From: Vibrio fortis | GTDB taxonomy: Bacteria; Pseudomonadota; Gammaproteobacteria; Enterobacterales; Vibrionaceae | Reading direction: 5' to 3' | DNA length: 64,000 bases | NCBI RefSeq assembly: GCF_024347475.1 | Contig: NZ_AP025487.1 | Location: forward strand, 1,426,001 to 1,490,000 | Part shown: in pieces, positions 28,171 to 40,500 of the stretch | How the letters are laid out: the number at the start of each line of letters is the position of its first letter | Position numbering within the stretch: position 1 is the stretch's first letter | The notes under the pieces: generated by a model | The model's database searches: none | What the model was told of the DNA's origin: nothing | Seen by the model: only the letters and a program-made list of their open reading frames with translations | Made by a program: the position numbers and the translations under genes

Positions 28171-28557
28171 CTCCGTATTGTTCATACCATAAACAAATAA
28201 TGCTGAATTTTGTGGCTCAATAGAGCGCCAAAAAAATAACGATCTAGTGGTGTGTTTTGGCAAAAACCAGAAGGTTTGGATTTAGTTTTAGCATCAATAT
28301 GGATGCTTCAAAGTTAAACAAATCTTACCAGTTGCCATCTTCTTTAATATCATAAAACACAATAACTTATATCGATGTTTAGAGCATTCAGACTACCATT
28401 TGATGTGATCTTTGTCATTAGTCTGTATCTGTTTTTGTTAAATGGATGAGTAGTAGCTATGAATTGATGGGGTATAGGTGTTATATTTTATCTAATTAGC
28501 ATTTTTTATGTGTCGCATTTTTGACACACCACTTCAAAAGTGGCTTTAGGGGTAAAT
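28171..28557. promoter_or_regulatory. Divergent control region TolC-like gene / giant adhesin
   Basis: About 390 bp of A+T-rich sequence. TGTGATCTTTGTCATT (28404-28419) resembles a CRP half-conserved site (TGTGA-N6-TCA). Just before the adhesin ribosome-binding site are two back-to-back inverted repeats (28509-28528 and 28529-28543). I could not fix promoter boxes. The CRP reading is tentative. Confidence 0.4.
28509..28543 (+). promoter_or_regulatory. Tandem inverted repeats in the adhesin 5' leader
   Basis: TGTGTC (28509-28514) with GACACA (28523-28528), then immediately CCACTT (28529-28534) with AAGTGG (28538-28543). The AGGGG ribosome-binding site begins about 5 bases later. They could be operators or two mRNA hairpins shaping translation of a very long message. 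Confidence 0.45.
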
Positions 28558-31500
28558 ATGGATATGACAATTTTAAGCCTAGTAGGCGCACTAGGTGCTG
28601 GACAACGTATTGTTATAGGCCTAGACGGCAAAGTTCGTGTGTTGGAAGCTGGTGAAGCTTTGCAACCAGGTGATTTGATTTTAGAAAGTCAAAATCAATC
28701 ATCCCAACCCAACTTATCTGTTAAACGTTTTGAGGACGACGTTGAAGTCGAACTTGATTCTGATATCGAAAATATTTTTGCTGCGTTAGAAGAAGGCGCG
28801 GACCCAACGCAGCTCGGTGATGAATTCGCAACTGCAGCCGGCGTAACTGGTTCGAGCTTAACAAACAGCGGCACCATTGAACGTGATGGCGAAGAAACTA
28901 TCCCTGAAACGGAATTTGTCACTTCTGGATTTGAGTCTCTAGGCCTGTCAGAAACTCAAAGTCTTACCTTGCTAGACTCATTCCGTGCTTTTGCTTCTGA
29001 AAACAGTGCGCCAGATATCGTTAGTTTTAACGGATCTTCAGTTAGCGATACGCTTACCGTTTCTACGAACGAAGACACCGCACTTAGCGGTCAGTTTGAA
29101 GCAACAGATGCTGACGGTGACGCGGTCACTTTCTCTATGGGGCAGGCTCCACAAAATGGACAGCTTGTTATCGATGAAGATGGAAGTTGGACATACACGC
29201 CTAATGCTGATTATAACGGAAGCGATAGTTTCACCGTTATTGTCTCTGATGGACAAGGTGGCACAGACACCACCACGATCAACGTTGACGTTACCCCTGT
29301 CAACGATACCCCAACTCTTGTCGATGAGAACGGCGACCCTTTAGGCGAAAGTGTATCTGTAACAACGGATGAAGATACTGCGGTTAGCGGCTCACTTTCT
29401 GCATCAGATGACGACAATGATTCTTTAAGCTTCTCAAAAGGCAGCGATCCGTCTAACGGTTCTGTGACCGTGGATGAGAACGGTAACTGGACCTACACAC
29501 CAAACGACAACTACAACGGTAGTGACAGCTTCACGGTGATCGTTTCTGACGGCCAAGGTGGTACAGATACGCTGACGGTGAATGTTGGTGTGACTCCAGT
29601 TAACGATACGCCAACTCTTGTCGATAGCAACGGCGACCCATTAGGTGACAGTGTTGCAGTAACAACAGACGAAGATACGCCAGTCAGCGGCTCACTTTCT
29701 GCATCAGACGGTGACAATGATTCTCTAAGCTTTTCAAAAGGTAGCGATCCATCTAACGGTTCTGTAACTGTCGATGAACAAGGCAACTGGACTTACACAC
29801 CGAACGATAACTACAACGGTAGCGACAGCTTCACGGTAATCGTGTCTGACGGCCAAGGTGGCACAGATACACTGACGGTGAATGTAGGTGTGACTCCAAT
29901 GGTAGATACGGTGACGGCGCACCTAACGGCATCAGAGACGGTAGCGGAAGGTGGTGAAATCACCTACACGGTGACGTTGCGAGATGCAGACAACAATCCG
30001 GTAGACGCGAAAGAAGCGGTGACAGTGACGGTGACGTTGCCAGATGGCACGACGACCGATGTGGTTATCGGTGCGGACTCAAGCAGCAACAGCGTGGAGT
30101 TCACGGTCGAGAATGACATCTACGACATCGACAGCGTGAGCGGCAGCATTACGGACATCAGTGGTGGTGCGAGCTTCGAGAAACTGGAGTACAACGGCGA
30201 TGCACAAAGCACGGGCGTGACGGACACCGACAGCATCGATACGGTGACGGTTGACCTGTCAGCGGATGTGTCGAGCATCGCGGAAGGTGTGGATGGCGAT
30301 AACCAGCCGAATCAAATCACGTACACGGCGACGTTAAGTGGTGGTGAGGCGAAGAACGACATCAAGGTAACGCTGGCGAACGGTGAAGAGATCACCATCA
30401 AAGCGGGCGAGACCAGCGGCAGCGTGAGCGTTGCTGTTCAGGGCGACGATGTGTACCGAGATGGTGAGACCATCGAAAACAGCATCAAAGAGGTGAGTGA
30501 AGAAGCCGGCAACCCACAACTGGAGTCGCTGGTGAAGGCGGACAACACCGACGTGAGCGTGACGGTAGAAGACACGATCGATACGGTGACGGCGCACCTA
30601 ACGGCATCAGAGACGGTAGCGGAAGGTGGTGAAATCACCTACACGGTGACGTTGCGAGATGCAGACAACAATCCGGTAGACGCGAAAGAAGCGGTGACAG
30701 TGACGGTGACGTTGCCAGATGGCACGACGACCGATGTGGTTATCGGTGCGGACTCAAGCAGCAACAGCGTGGAGTTCACGGTCGAGAATGACATCTACGA
30801 CATCGACAGCGTGAGCGGCAGCATTACGGACATCAGTGGTGGTGCGAGCTTCGAGAAACTGGAGTACAACGGCGATGCACAAAGCACGGGCGTGACGGAC
30901 ACCGACAGCATCGATACGGTGACGGTTGACCTGTCAGCGGATGTGTCGAGCATCGCGGAAGGTGTGGATGGCGATAACCAGCCGAATCAAATCACGTACA
31001 CGGCGACGTTAAGTGGTGGTGAGGCGAAGAACGACATCAAGGTAACGCTGGCGAACGGTGAAGAGATCACCATCAAAGCGGGCGAGACCAGCGGCAGCGT
31101 GAGCGTTGCTGTTCAGGGCGACGATGTGTACCGAGATGGTGAGACCATCGAAAACAGCATCAAAGAGGTGAGTGAAGAAGCCGGCAACCCACAACTGGAG
31201 TCGCTGGTGAAGGCGGACAACACCGACGTGAGCGTGACGGTAGAAGACACGATCGATACGGTGACGGCGCACCTAACGGCATCAGAGACGGTAGCGGAAG
31301 GTGGTGAAATCACCTACACGGTGACGTTGCGAGATGCAGACAACAATCCGGTAGACGCGAAAGAAGCGGTGACAGTGACGGTGACGTTGCCAGATGGCAC
31401 GACGACCGATGTGGTTATCGGTGCGGACTCAAGCAGCAACAGCGTGGAGTTCACGGTCGAGAATGACATCTACGACATCGACAGCGTGAGCGGCAGCATT

Positions 31501-34500
31501 ACGGACATCAGTGGTGGTGCGAGCTTCGAGAAACTGGAGTACAACGGCGATGCACAAAGCACGGGCGTGACGGACACCGACAGCATCGATACGGTGACGG
31601 TTGACCTGTCAGCGGATGTGTCGAGCATCGCGGAAGGTGTGGATGGCGATAACCAGCCGAATCAAATCACGTACACGGCGACGTTAAGTGGTGGTGAGGC
31701 GAAGAACGACATCAAGGTAACGCTGGCGAACGGTGAAGAGATCACCATCAAAGCGGGCGAGACCAGCGGCAGCGTGAGCGTTGCTGTTCAGGGCGACGAT
31801 GTGTACCGAGATGGTGAGACCATCGAAAACAGCATCAAAGAGGTGAGTGAAGAAGCCGGCAACCCACAACTGGAGTCGCTGGTGAAGGCGGACAACACCG
31901 ACGTGAGCGTGACGGTAGAAGACACGATCGATACGGTGACGGCGCACCTAACGGCATCAGAGACGGTAGCGGAAGGTGGTGAAATCACCTACACGGTGAC
32001 GTTGCGAGATGCAGACAACAATCCGGTAGACGCGAAAGAAGCGGTGACAGTGACGGTGACGTTGCCAGATGGCACGACGACCGATGTGGTTATCGGTGCG
32101 GACTCAAGCAGCAACAGCGTGGAGTTCACGGTCGAGAATGACATCTACGACATCGACAGCGTGAGCGGCAGCATTACGGACATCAGTGGTGGTGCGAGCT
32201 TCGAGAAACTGGAGTACAACGGCGATGCACAAAGCACGGGCGTGACGGACACCGACAGCATCGATACGGTGACGGTTGACCTGTCAGCGGATGTGTCGAG
32301 CATCGCGGAAGGTGTGGATGGCGATAACCAGCCGAATCAAATCACGTACACGGCGACGTTAAGTGGTGGTGAGGCGAAGAACGACATCAAGGTAACGCTG
32401 GCGAACGGTGAAGAGATCACCATCAAAGCGGGCGAGACCAGCGGCAGCGTGAGCGTTGCTGTTCAGGGCGACGATGTGTACCGAGATGGTGAGACCATCG
32501 AAAACAGCATCAAAGAGGTGAGTGAAGAAGCCGGCAACCCACAACTGGAGTCGCTGGTGAAGGCGGACAACACCGACGTGAGCGTGACGGTAGAAGACAC
32601 GATCGATACGGTGACGGCGCACCTAACGGCATCAGAGACGGTAGCGGAAGGTGGTGAAATCACCTACACGGTGACGTTGCGAGATGCAGACAACAATCCG
32701 GTAGACGCGAAAGAAGCGGTGACAGTGACGGTGACGTTGCCAGATGGCACGACGACCGATGTGGTTATCGGTGCGGACTCAAGCAGCAACAGCGTGGAGT
32801 TCACGGTCGAGAATGACATCTACGACATCGACAGCGTGAGCGGCAGCATTACGGACATCAGTGGTGGTGCGAGCTTCGAGAAACTGGAGTACAACGGCGA
32901 TGCACAAAGCACGGGCGTGACGGACACCGACAGCATCGATACGGTGACGGTTGACCTGTCAGCGGATGTGTCGAGCATCGCGGAAGGTGTGGATGGCGAT
33001 AACCAGCCGAATCAAATCACGTACACGGCGACGTTAAGTGGTGGTGAGGCGAAGAACGACATCAAGGTAACGCTGGCGAACGGTGAAGAGATCACCATCA
33101 AAGCGGGCGAGACCAGCGGCAGCGTGAGCGTTGCTGTTCAGGGCGACGATGTGTACCGAGATGGTGAGACCATCGAAAACAGCATCAAAGAGGTGAGTGA
33201 AGAAGCCGGCAACCCACAACTGGAGTCGCTGGTGAAGGCGGACAACACCGACGTGAGCGTGACGGTAGAAGACACGATCGATACGGTGACGGCGCACCTA
33301 ACGGCATCAGAGACGGTAGCGGAAGGTGGTGAAATCACCTACACGGTGACGTTGCGAGATGCAGACAACAATCCGGTAGACGCGAAAGAAGCGGTGACAG
33401 TGACGGTGACGTTGCCAGATGGCACGACGACCGATGTGGTTATCGGTGCGGACTCAAGCAGCAACAGCGTGGAGTTCACGGTCGAGAATGACATCTACGA
33501 CATCGACAGCGTGAGCGGCAGCATTACGGACATCAGTGGTGGTGCGAGCTTCGAGAAACTGGAGTACAACGGCGATGCACAAAGCACGGGCGTGACGGAC
33601 ACCGACAGCATCGATACGGTGACGGTTGACCTGTCAGCGGATGTGTCGAGCATCGCGGAAGGTGTGGATGGCGATAACCAGCCGAATCAAATCACGTACA
33701 CGGCGACGTTAAGTGGTGGTGAGGCGAAGAACGACATCAAGGTAACGCTGGCGAACGGTGAAGAGATCACCATCAAAGCGGGCGAGACCAGCGGCAGCGT
33801 GAGCGTTGCTGTTCAGGGCGACGATGTGTACCGAGATGGTGAGACCATCGAAAACAGCATCAAAGAGGTGAGTGAAGAAGCCGGCAACCCACAACTGGAG
33901 TCGCTGGTGAAGGCGGACAACACCGACGTGAGCGTGACGGTAGAAGACACGATCGATACGGTGACGGCGCACCTAACGGCATCAGAGACGGTAGCGGAAG
34001 GTGGTGAAATCACCTACACGGTGACGTTGCGAGATGCAGACAACAATCCGGTAGACGCGAAAGAAGCGGTGACAGTGACGGTGACGTTGCCAGATGGCAC
34101 GACGACCGATGTGGTTATCGGTGCGGACTCAAGCAGCAACAGCGTGGAGTTCACGGTCGAGAATGACATCTACGACATCGACAGCGTGAGCGGCAGCATT
34201 ACGGACATCAGTGGTGGTGCGAGCTTCGAGAAACTGGAGTACAACGGCGATGCACAAAGCACGGGCGTGACGGACACCGACAGCATCGATACGGTGACGG
34301 TTGACCTGTCAGCGGATGTGTCGAGCATCGCGGAAGGTGTGGATGGCGATAACCAGCCGAATCAAATCACGTACACGGCGACGTTAAGTGGTGGTGAGGC
34401 GAAGAACGACATCAAGGTAACGCTGGCGAACGGTGAAGAGATCACCATCAAAGCGGGCGAGACCAGCGGCAGCGTGAGCGTTGCTGTTCAGGGCGACGAT

Positions 34501-37500
34501 GTGTACCGAGATGGTGAGACCATCGAAAACAGCATCAAAGAGGTGAGTGAAGAAGCCGGCAACCCACAACTGGAGTCGCTGGTGAAGGCGGACAACACCG
34601 ACGTGAGCGTGACGGTAGAAGACACGATCGATACGGTGACGGCGCACCTAACGGCATCAGAGACGGTAGCGGAAGGTGGTGAAATCACCTACACGGTGAC
34701 GTTGCGAGATGCAGACAACAATCCGGTAGACGCGAAAGAAGCGGTGACAGTGACGGTGACGTTGCCAGATGGCACGACGACCGATGTGGTTATCGGTGCG
34801 GACTCAAGCAGCAACAGCGTGGAGTTCACGGTCGAGAATGACATCTACGACATCGACAGCGTGAGCGGCAGCATTACGGACATCAGTGGTGGTGCGAGCT
34901 TCGAGAAACTGGAGTACAACGGCGATGCACAAAGCACGGGCGTGACGGACACCGACAGCATCGATACGGTGACGGTTGACCTGTCAGCGGATGTGTCGAG
35001 CATCGCGGAAGGTGTGGATGGCGATAACCAGCCGAATCAAATCACGTACACGGCGACGTTAAGTGGTGGTGAGGCGAAGAACGACATCAAGGTAACGCTG
35101 GCGAACGGTGAAGAGATCACCATCAAAGCGGGCGAGACCAGCGGCAGCGTGAGCGTTGCTGTTCAGGGCGACGATGTGTACCGAGATGGTGAGACCATCG
35201 AAAACAGCATCAAAGAGGTGAGTGAAGAAGCCGGCAACCCACAACTGGAGTCGCTGGTGAAGGCGGACAACACCGACGTGAGCGTGACGGTAGAAGACAC
35301 GATCGATACGGTGACGGCGCACCTAACGGCATCAGAGACGGTAGCGGAAGGTGGTGAAATCACCTACACGGTGACGTTGCGAGATGCAGACAACAATCCG
35401 GTAGACGCGAAAGAAGCGGTGACAGTGACGGTGACGTTGCCAGATGGCACGACGACCGATGTGGTTATCGGTGCGGACTCAAGCAGCAACAGCGTGGAGT
35501 TCACGGTCGAGAATGACATCTACGACATCGACAGCGTGAGCGGCAGCATTACGGACATCAGTGGTGGTGCGAGCTTCGAGAAACTGGAGTACAACGGCGA
35601 TGCACAAAGCACGGGCGTGACGGACACCGACAGCATCGATACGGTGACGGTTGACCTGTCAGCGGATGTGTCGAGCATCGCGGAAGGTGTGGATGGCGAT
35701 AACCAGCCGAATCAAATCACGTACACGGCGACGTTAAGTGGTGGTGAGGCGAAGAACGACATCAAGGTAACGCTGGCGAACGGTGAAGAGATCACCATCA
35801 AAGCGGGCGAGACCAGCGGCAGCGTGAGCGTTGCTGTTCAGGGCGACGATGTGTACCGAGATGGTGAGACCATCGAAAACAGCATCAAAGAGGTGAGTGA
35901 AGAAGCCGGCAACCCACAACTGGAGTCGCTGGTGAAGGCGGACAACACCGACGTGAGCGTGACGGTAGAAGACACGATCGATACGGTGACGGCGCACCTA
36001 ACGGCATCAGAGACGGTAGCGGAAGGTGGTGAAATCACCTACACGGTGACGTTGCGAGATGCAGACAACAATCCGGTAGACGCGAAAGAAGCGGTGACAG
36101 TGACGGTGACGTTGCCAGATGGCACGACGACCGATGTGGTTATCGGTGCGGACTCAAGCAGCAACAGCGTGGAGTTCACGGTCGAGAATGACATCTACGA
36201 CATCGACAGCGTGAGCGGCAGCATTACGGACATCAGTGGTGGTGCGAGCTTCGAGAAACTGGAGTACAACGGCGATGCACAAAGCACGGGCGTGACGGAC
36301 ACCGACAGCATCGATACGGTGACGGTTGACCTGTCAGCGGATGTGTCGAGCATCGCGGAAGGTGTGGATGGCGATAACCAGCCGAATCAAATCACGTACA
36401 CGGCGACGTTAAGTGGTGGTGAGGCGAAGAACGACATCAAGGTAACGCTGGCGAACGGTGAAGAGATCACCATCAAAGCGGGCGAGACCAGCGGCAGCGT
36501 GAGCGTTGCTGTTCAGGGCGACGATGTGTACCGAGATGGTGAGACCATCGAAAACAGCATCAAAGAGGTGAGTGAAGAAGCCGGCAACCCACAACTGGAG
36601 TCGCTGGTGAAGGCGGACAACACCGACGTGAGCGTGACGGTAGAAGACACGATCGATACGGTGACGGCGCACCTAACGGCATCAGAGACGGTAGCGGAAG
36701 GTGGTGAAATCACCTACACGGTGACGTTGCGAGATGCAGACAACAATCCGGTAGACGCGAAAGAAGCGGTGACAGTGACGGTGACGTTGCCAGATGGCAC
36801 GACGACCGATGTGGTTATCGGTGCGGACTCAAGCAGCAACAGCGTGGAGTTCACGGTCGAGAATGACATCTACGACATCGACAGCGTGAGCGGCAGCATT
36901 ACGGACATCAGTGGTGGTGCGAGCTTCGAGAAACTGGAGTACAACGGCGATGCACAAAGCACGGGCGTGACGGACACCGACAGCATCGATACGGTGACGG
37001 TTGACCTGTCAGCGGATGTGTCGAGCATCGCGGAAGGTGTGGATGGCGATAACCAGCCGAATCAAATCACGTACACGGCGACGTTAAGTGGTGGTGAGGC
37101 GAAGAACGACATCAAGGTAACGCTGGCGAACGGTGAAGAGATCACCATCAAAGCGGGCGAGACCAGCGGCAGCGTGAGCGTTGCTGTTCAGGGCGACGAT
37201 GTGTACCGAGATGGTGAGACCATCGAAAACAGCATCAAAGAGGTGAGTGAAGAAGCCGGCAACCCACAACTGGAGTCGCTGGTGAAGGCGGACAACACCG
37301 ACGTGAGCGTGACGGTAGAAGACACGATCGATACGGTGACGGCGCACCTAACGGCATCAGAGACGGTAGCGGAAGGTGGTGAAATCACCTACACGGTGAC
37401 GTTGCGAGATGCAGACAACAATCCGGTAGACGCGAAAGAAGCGGTGACAGTGACGGTGACGTTGCCAGATGGCACGACGACCGATGTGGTTATCGGTGCG

Positions 37501-40500
37501 GACTCAAGCAGCAACAGCGTGGAGTTCACGGTCGAGAATGACATCTACGACATCGACAGCGTGAGCGGCAGCATTACGGACATCAGTGGTGGTGCGAGCT
37601 TCGAGAAACTGGAGTACAACGGCGATGCACAAAGCACGGGCGTGACGGACACCGACAGCATCGATACGGTGACGGTTGACCTGTCAGCGGATGTGTCGAG
37701 CATCGCGGAAGGTGTGGATGGCGATAACCAGCCGAATCAAATCACGTACACGGCGACGTTAAGTGGTGGTGAGGCGAAGAACGACATCAAGGTAACGCTG
37801 GCGAACGGTGAAGAGATCACCATCAAAGCGGGCGAGACCAGCGGCAGCGTGAGCGTTGCTGTTCAGGGCGACGATGTGTACCGAGATGGTGAGACCATCG
37901 AAAACAGCATCAAAGAGGTGAGTGAAGAAGCCGGCAACCCACAACTGGAGTCGCTGGTGAAGGCGGACAACACCGACGTGAGCGTGACGGTAGAAGACAC
38001 GATCGATACGGTGACGGCGCACCTAACGGCATCAGAGACGGTAGCGGAAGGTGGTGAAATCACCTACACGGTGACGTTGCGAGATGCAGACAACAATCCG
38101 GTAGACGCGAAAGAAGCGGTGACAGTGACGGTGACGTTGCCAGATGGCACGACGACCGATGTGGTTATCGGTGCGGACTCAAGCAGCAACAGCGTGGAGT
38201 TCACGGTCGAGAATGACATCTACGACATCGACAGCGTGAGCGGCAGCATTACGGACATCAGTGGTGGTGCGAGCTTCGAGAAACTGGAGTACAACGGCGA
38301 TGCACAAAGCACGGGCGTGACGGACACCGACAGCATCGATACGGTGACGGTTGACCTGTCAGCGGATGTGTCGAGCATCGCGGAAGGTGTGGATGGCGAT
38401 AACCAGCCGAATCAAATCACGTACACGGCGACGTTAAGTGGTGGTGAGGCGAAGAACGACATCAAGGTAACGCTGGCGAACGGTGAAGAGATCACCATCA
38501 AAGCGGGCGAGACCAGCGGCAGCGTGAGCGTTGCTGTTCAGGGCGACGATGTGTACCGAGATGGTGAGACCATCGAAAACAGCATCAAAGAGGTGAGTGA
38601 AGAAGCCGGCAACCCACAACTGGAGTCGCTGGTGAAGGCGGACAACACCGACGTGAGCGTGACGGTAGAAGACACGATCGATACGGTGACGGCGCACCTA
38701 ACGGCATCAGAGACGGTAGCGGAAGGTGGTGAAATCACCTACACGGTGACGTTGCGAGATGCAGACAACAATCCGGTAGACGCGAAAGAAGCGGTGACAG
38801 TGACGGTGACGTTGCCAGATGGCACGACGACCGATGTGGTTATCGGTGCGGACTCAAGCAGCAACAGCGTGGAGTTCACGGTCGAGAATGACATCTACGA
38901 CATCGACAGCGTGAGCGGCAGCATTACGGACATCAGTGGTGGTGCGAGCTTCGAGAAACTGGAGTACAACGGCGATGCACAAAGCACGGGCGTGACGGAC
39001 ACCGACAGCATCGATACGGTGACGGTTGACCTGTCAGCGGATGTGTCGAGCATCGCGGAAGGTGTGGATGGCGATAACCAGCCGAATCAAATCACGTACA
39101 CGGCGACGTTAAGTGGTGGTGAGGCGAAGAACGACATCAAGGTAACGCTGGCGAACGGTGAAGAGATCACCATCAAAGCGGGCGAGACCAGCGGCAGCGT
39201 GAGCGTTGCTGTTCAGGGCGACGATGTGTACCGAGATGGTGAGACCATCGAAAACAGCATCAAAGAGGTGAGTGAAGAAGCCGGCAACCCACAACTGGAG
39301 TCGCTGGTGAAGGCGGACAACACCGACGTGAGCGTGACGGTAGAAGACACGATCGATACGGTGACGGCGCACCTAACGGCATCAGAGACGGTAGCGGAAG
39401 GTGGTGAAATCACCTACACGGTGACGTTGCGAGATGCAGACAACAATCCGGTAGACGCGAAAGAAGCGGTGACAGTGACGGTGACGTTGCCAGATGGCAC
39501 GACGACCGATGTGGTTATCGGTGCGGACTCAAGCAGCAACAGCGTGGAGTTCACGGTCGAGAATGACATCTACGACATCGACAGCGTGAGCGGCAGCATT
39601 ACGGACATCAGTGGTGGTGCGAGCTTCGAGAAACTGGAGTACAACGGCGATGCACAAAGCACGGGCGTGACGGACACCGACAGCATCGATACGGTGACGG
39701 TTGACCTGTCAGCGGATGTGTCGAGCATCGCGGAAGGTGTGGATGGCGATAACCAGCCGAATCAAATCACGTACACGGCGACGTTAAGTGGTGGTGAGGC
39801 GAAGAACGACATCAAGGTAACGCTGGCGAACGGTGAAGAGATCACCATCAAAGCGGGCGAGACCAGCGGCAGCGTGAGCGTTGCTGTTCAGGGCGACGAT
39901 GTGTACCGAGATGGTGAGACCATCGAAAACAGCATCAAAGAGGTGAGTGAAGAAGCCGGCAACCCACAACTGGAGTCGCTGGTGAAGGCGGACAACACCG
40001 ACGTGAGCGTGACGGTAGAAGACACGATCGATACGGTGACGGCGCACCTAACGGCATCAGAGACGGTAGCGGAAGGTGGTGAAATCACCTACACGGTGAC
40101 GTTGCGAGATGCAGACAACAATCCGGTAGACGCGAAAGAAGCGGTGACAGTGACGGTGACGTTGCCAGATGGCACGACGACCGATGTGGTTATCGGTGCG
40201 GACTCAAGCAGCAACAGCGTGGAGTTCACGGTCGAGAATGACATCTACGACATCGACAGCGTGAGCGGCAGCATTACGGACATCAGTGGTGGTGCGAGCT
40301 TCGAGAAACTGGAGTACAACGGCGATGCACAAAGCACGGGCGTGACGGACACCGACAGCATCGATACGGTGACGGTTGACCTGTCAGCGGATGTGTCGAG
40401 CATCGCGGAAGGTGTGGATGGCGATAACCAGCCGAATCAAATCACGTACACGGCGACGTTAAGTGGTGGTGAGGCGAAGAACGACATCAAGGTAACGCTG

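Noticed and set aside
28404..28419. Firm CRP site upstream of the adhesin
   Set aside because: Only the left half-site TGTGA is complete and no promoter could be placed relative to it. It is kept only as a remark.
28264..28557. c-di-GMP (GEMM) riboswitch before the adhesin
   Set aside because: The leader has two short inverted repeats but none of the conserved GEMM core sequences.
30529..30536. Chi-like octamer GCTGGTGA in every repeat
   Set aside because: It differs by one base from E. coli Chi and the Vibrio recombination hotspot sequence is not something I can assert. It is not evidence for a mechanism.
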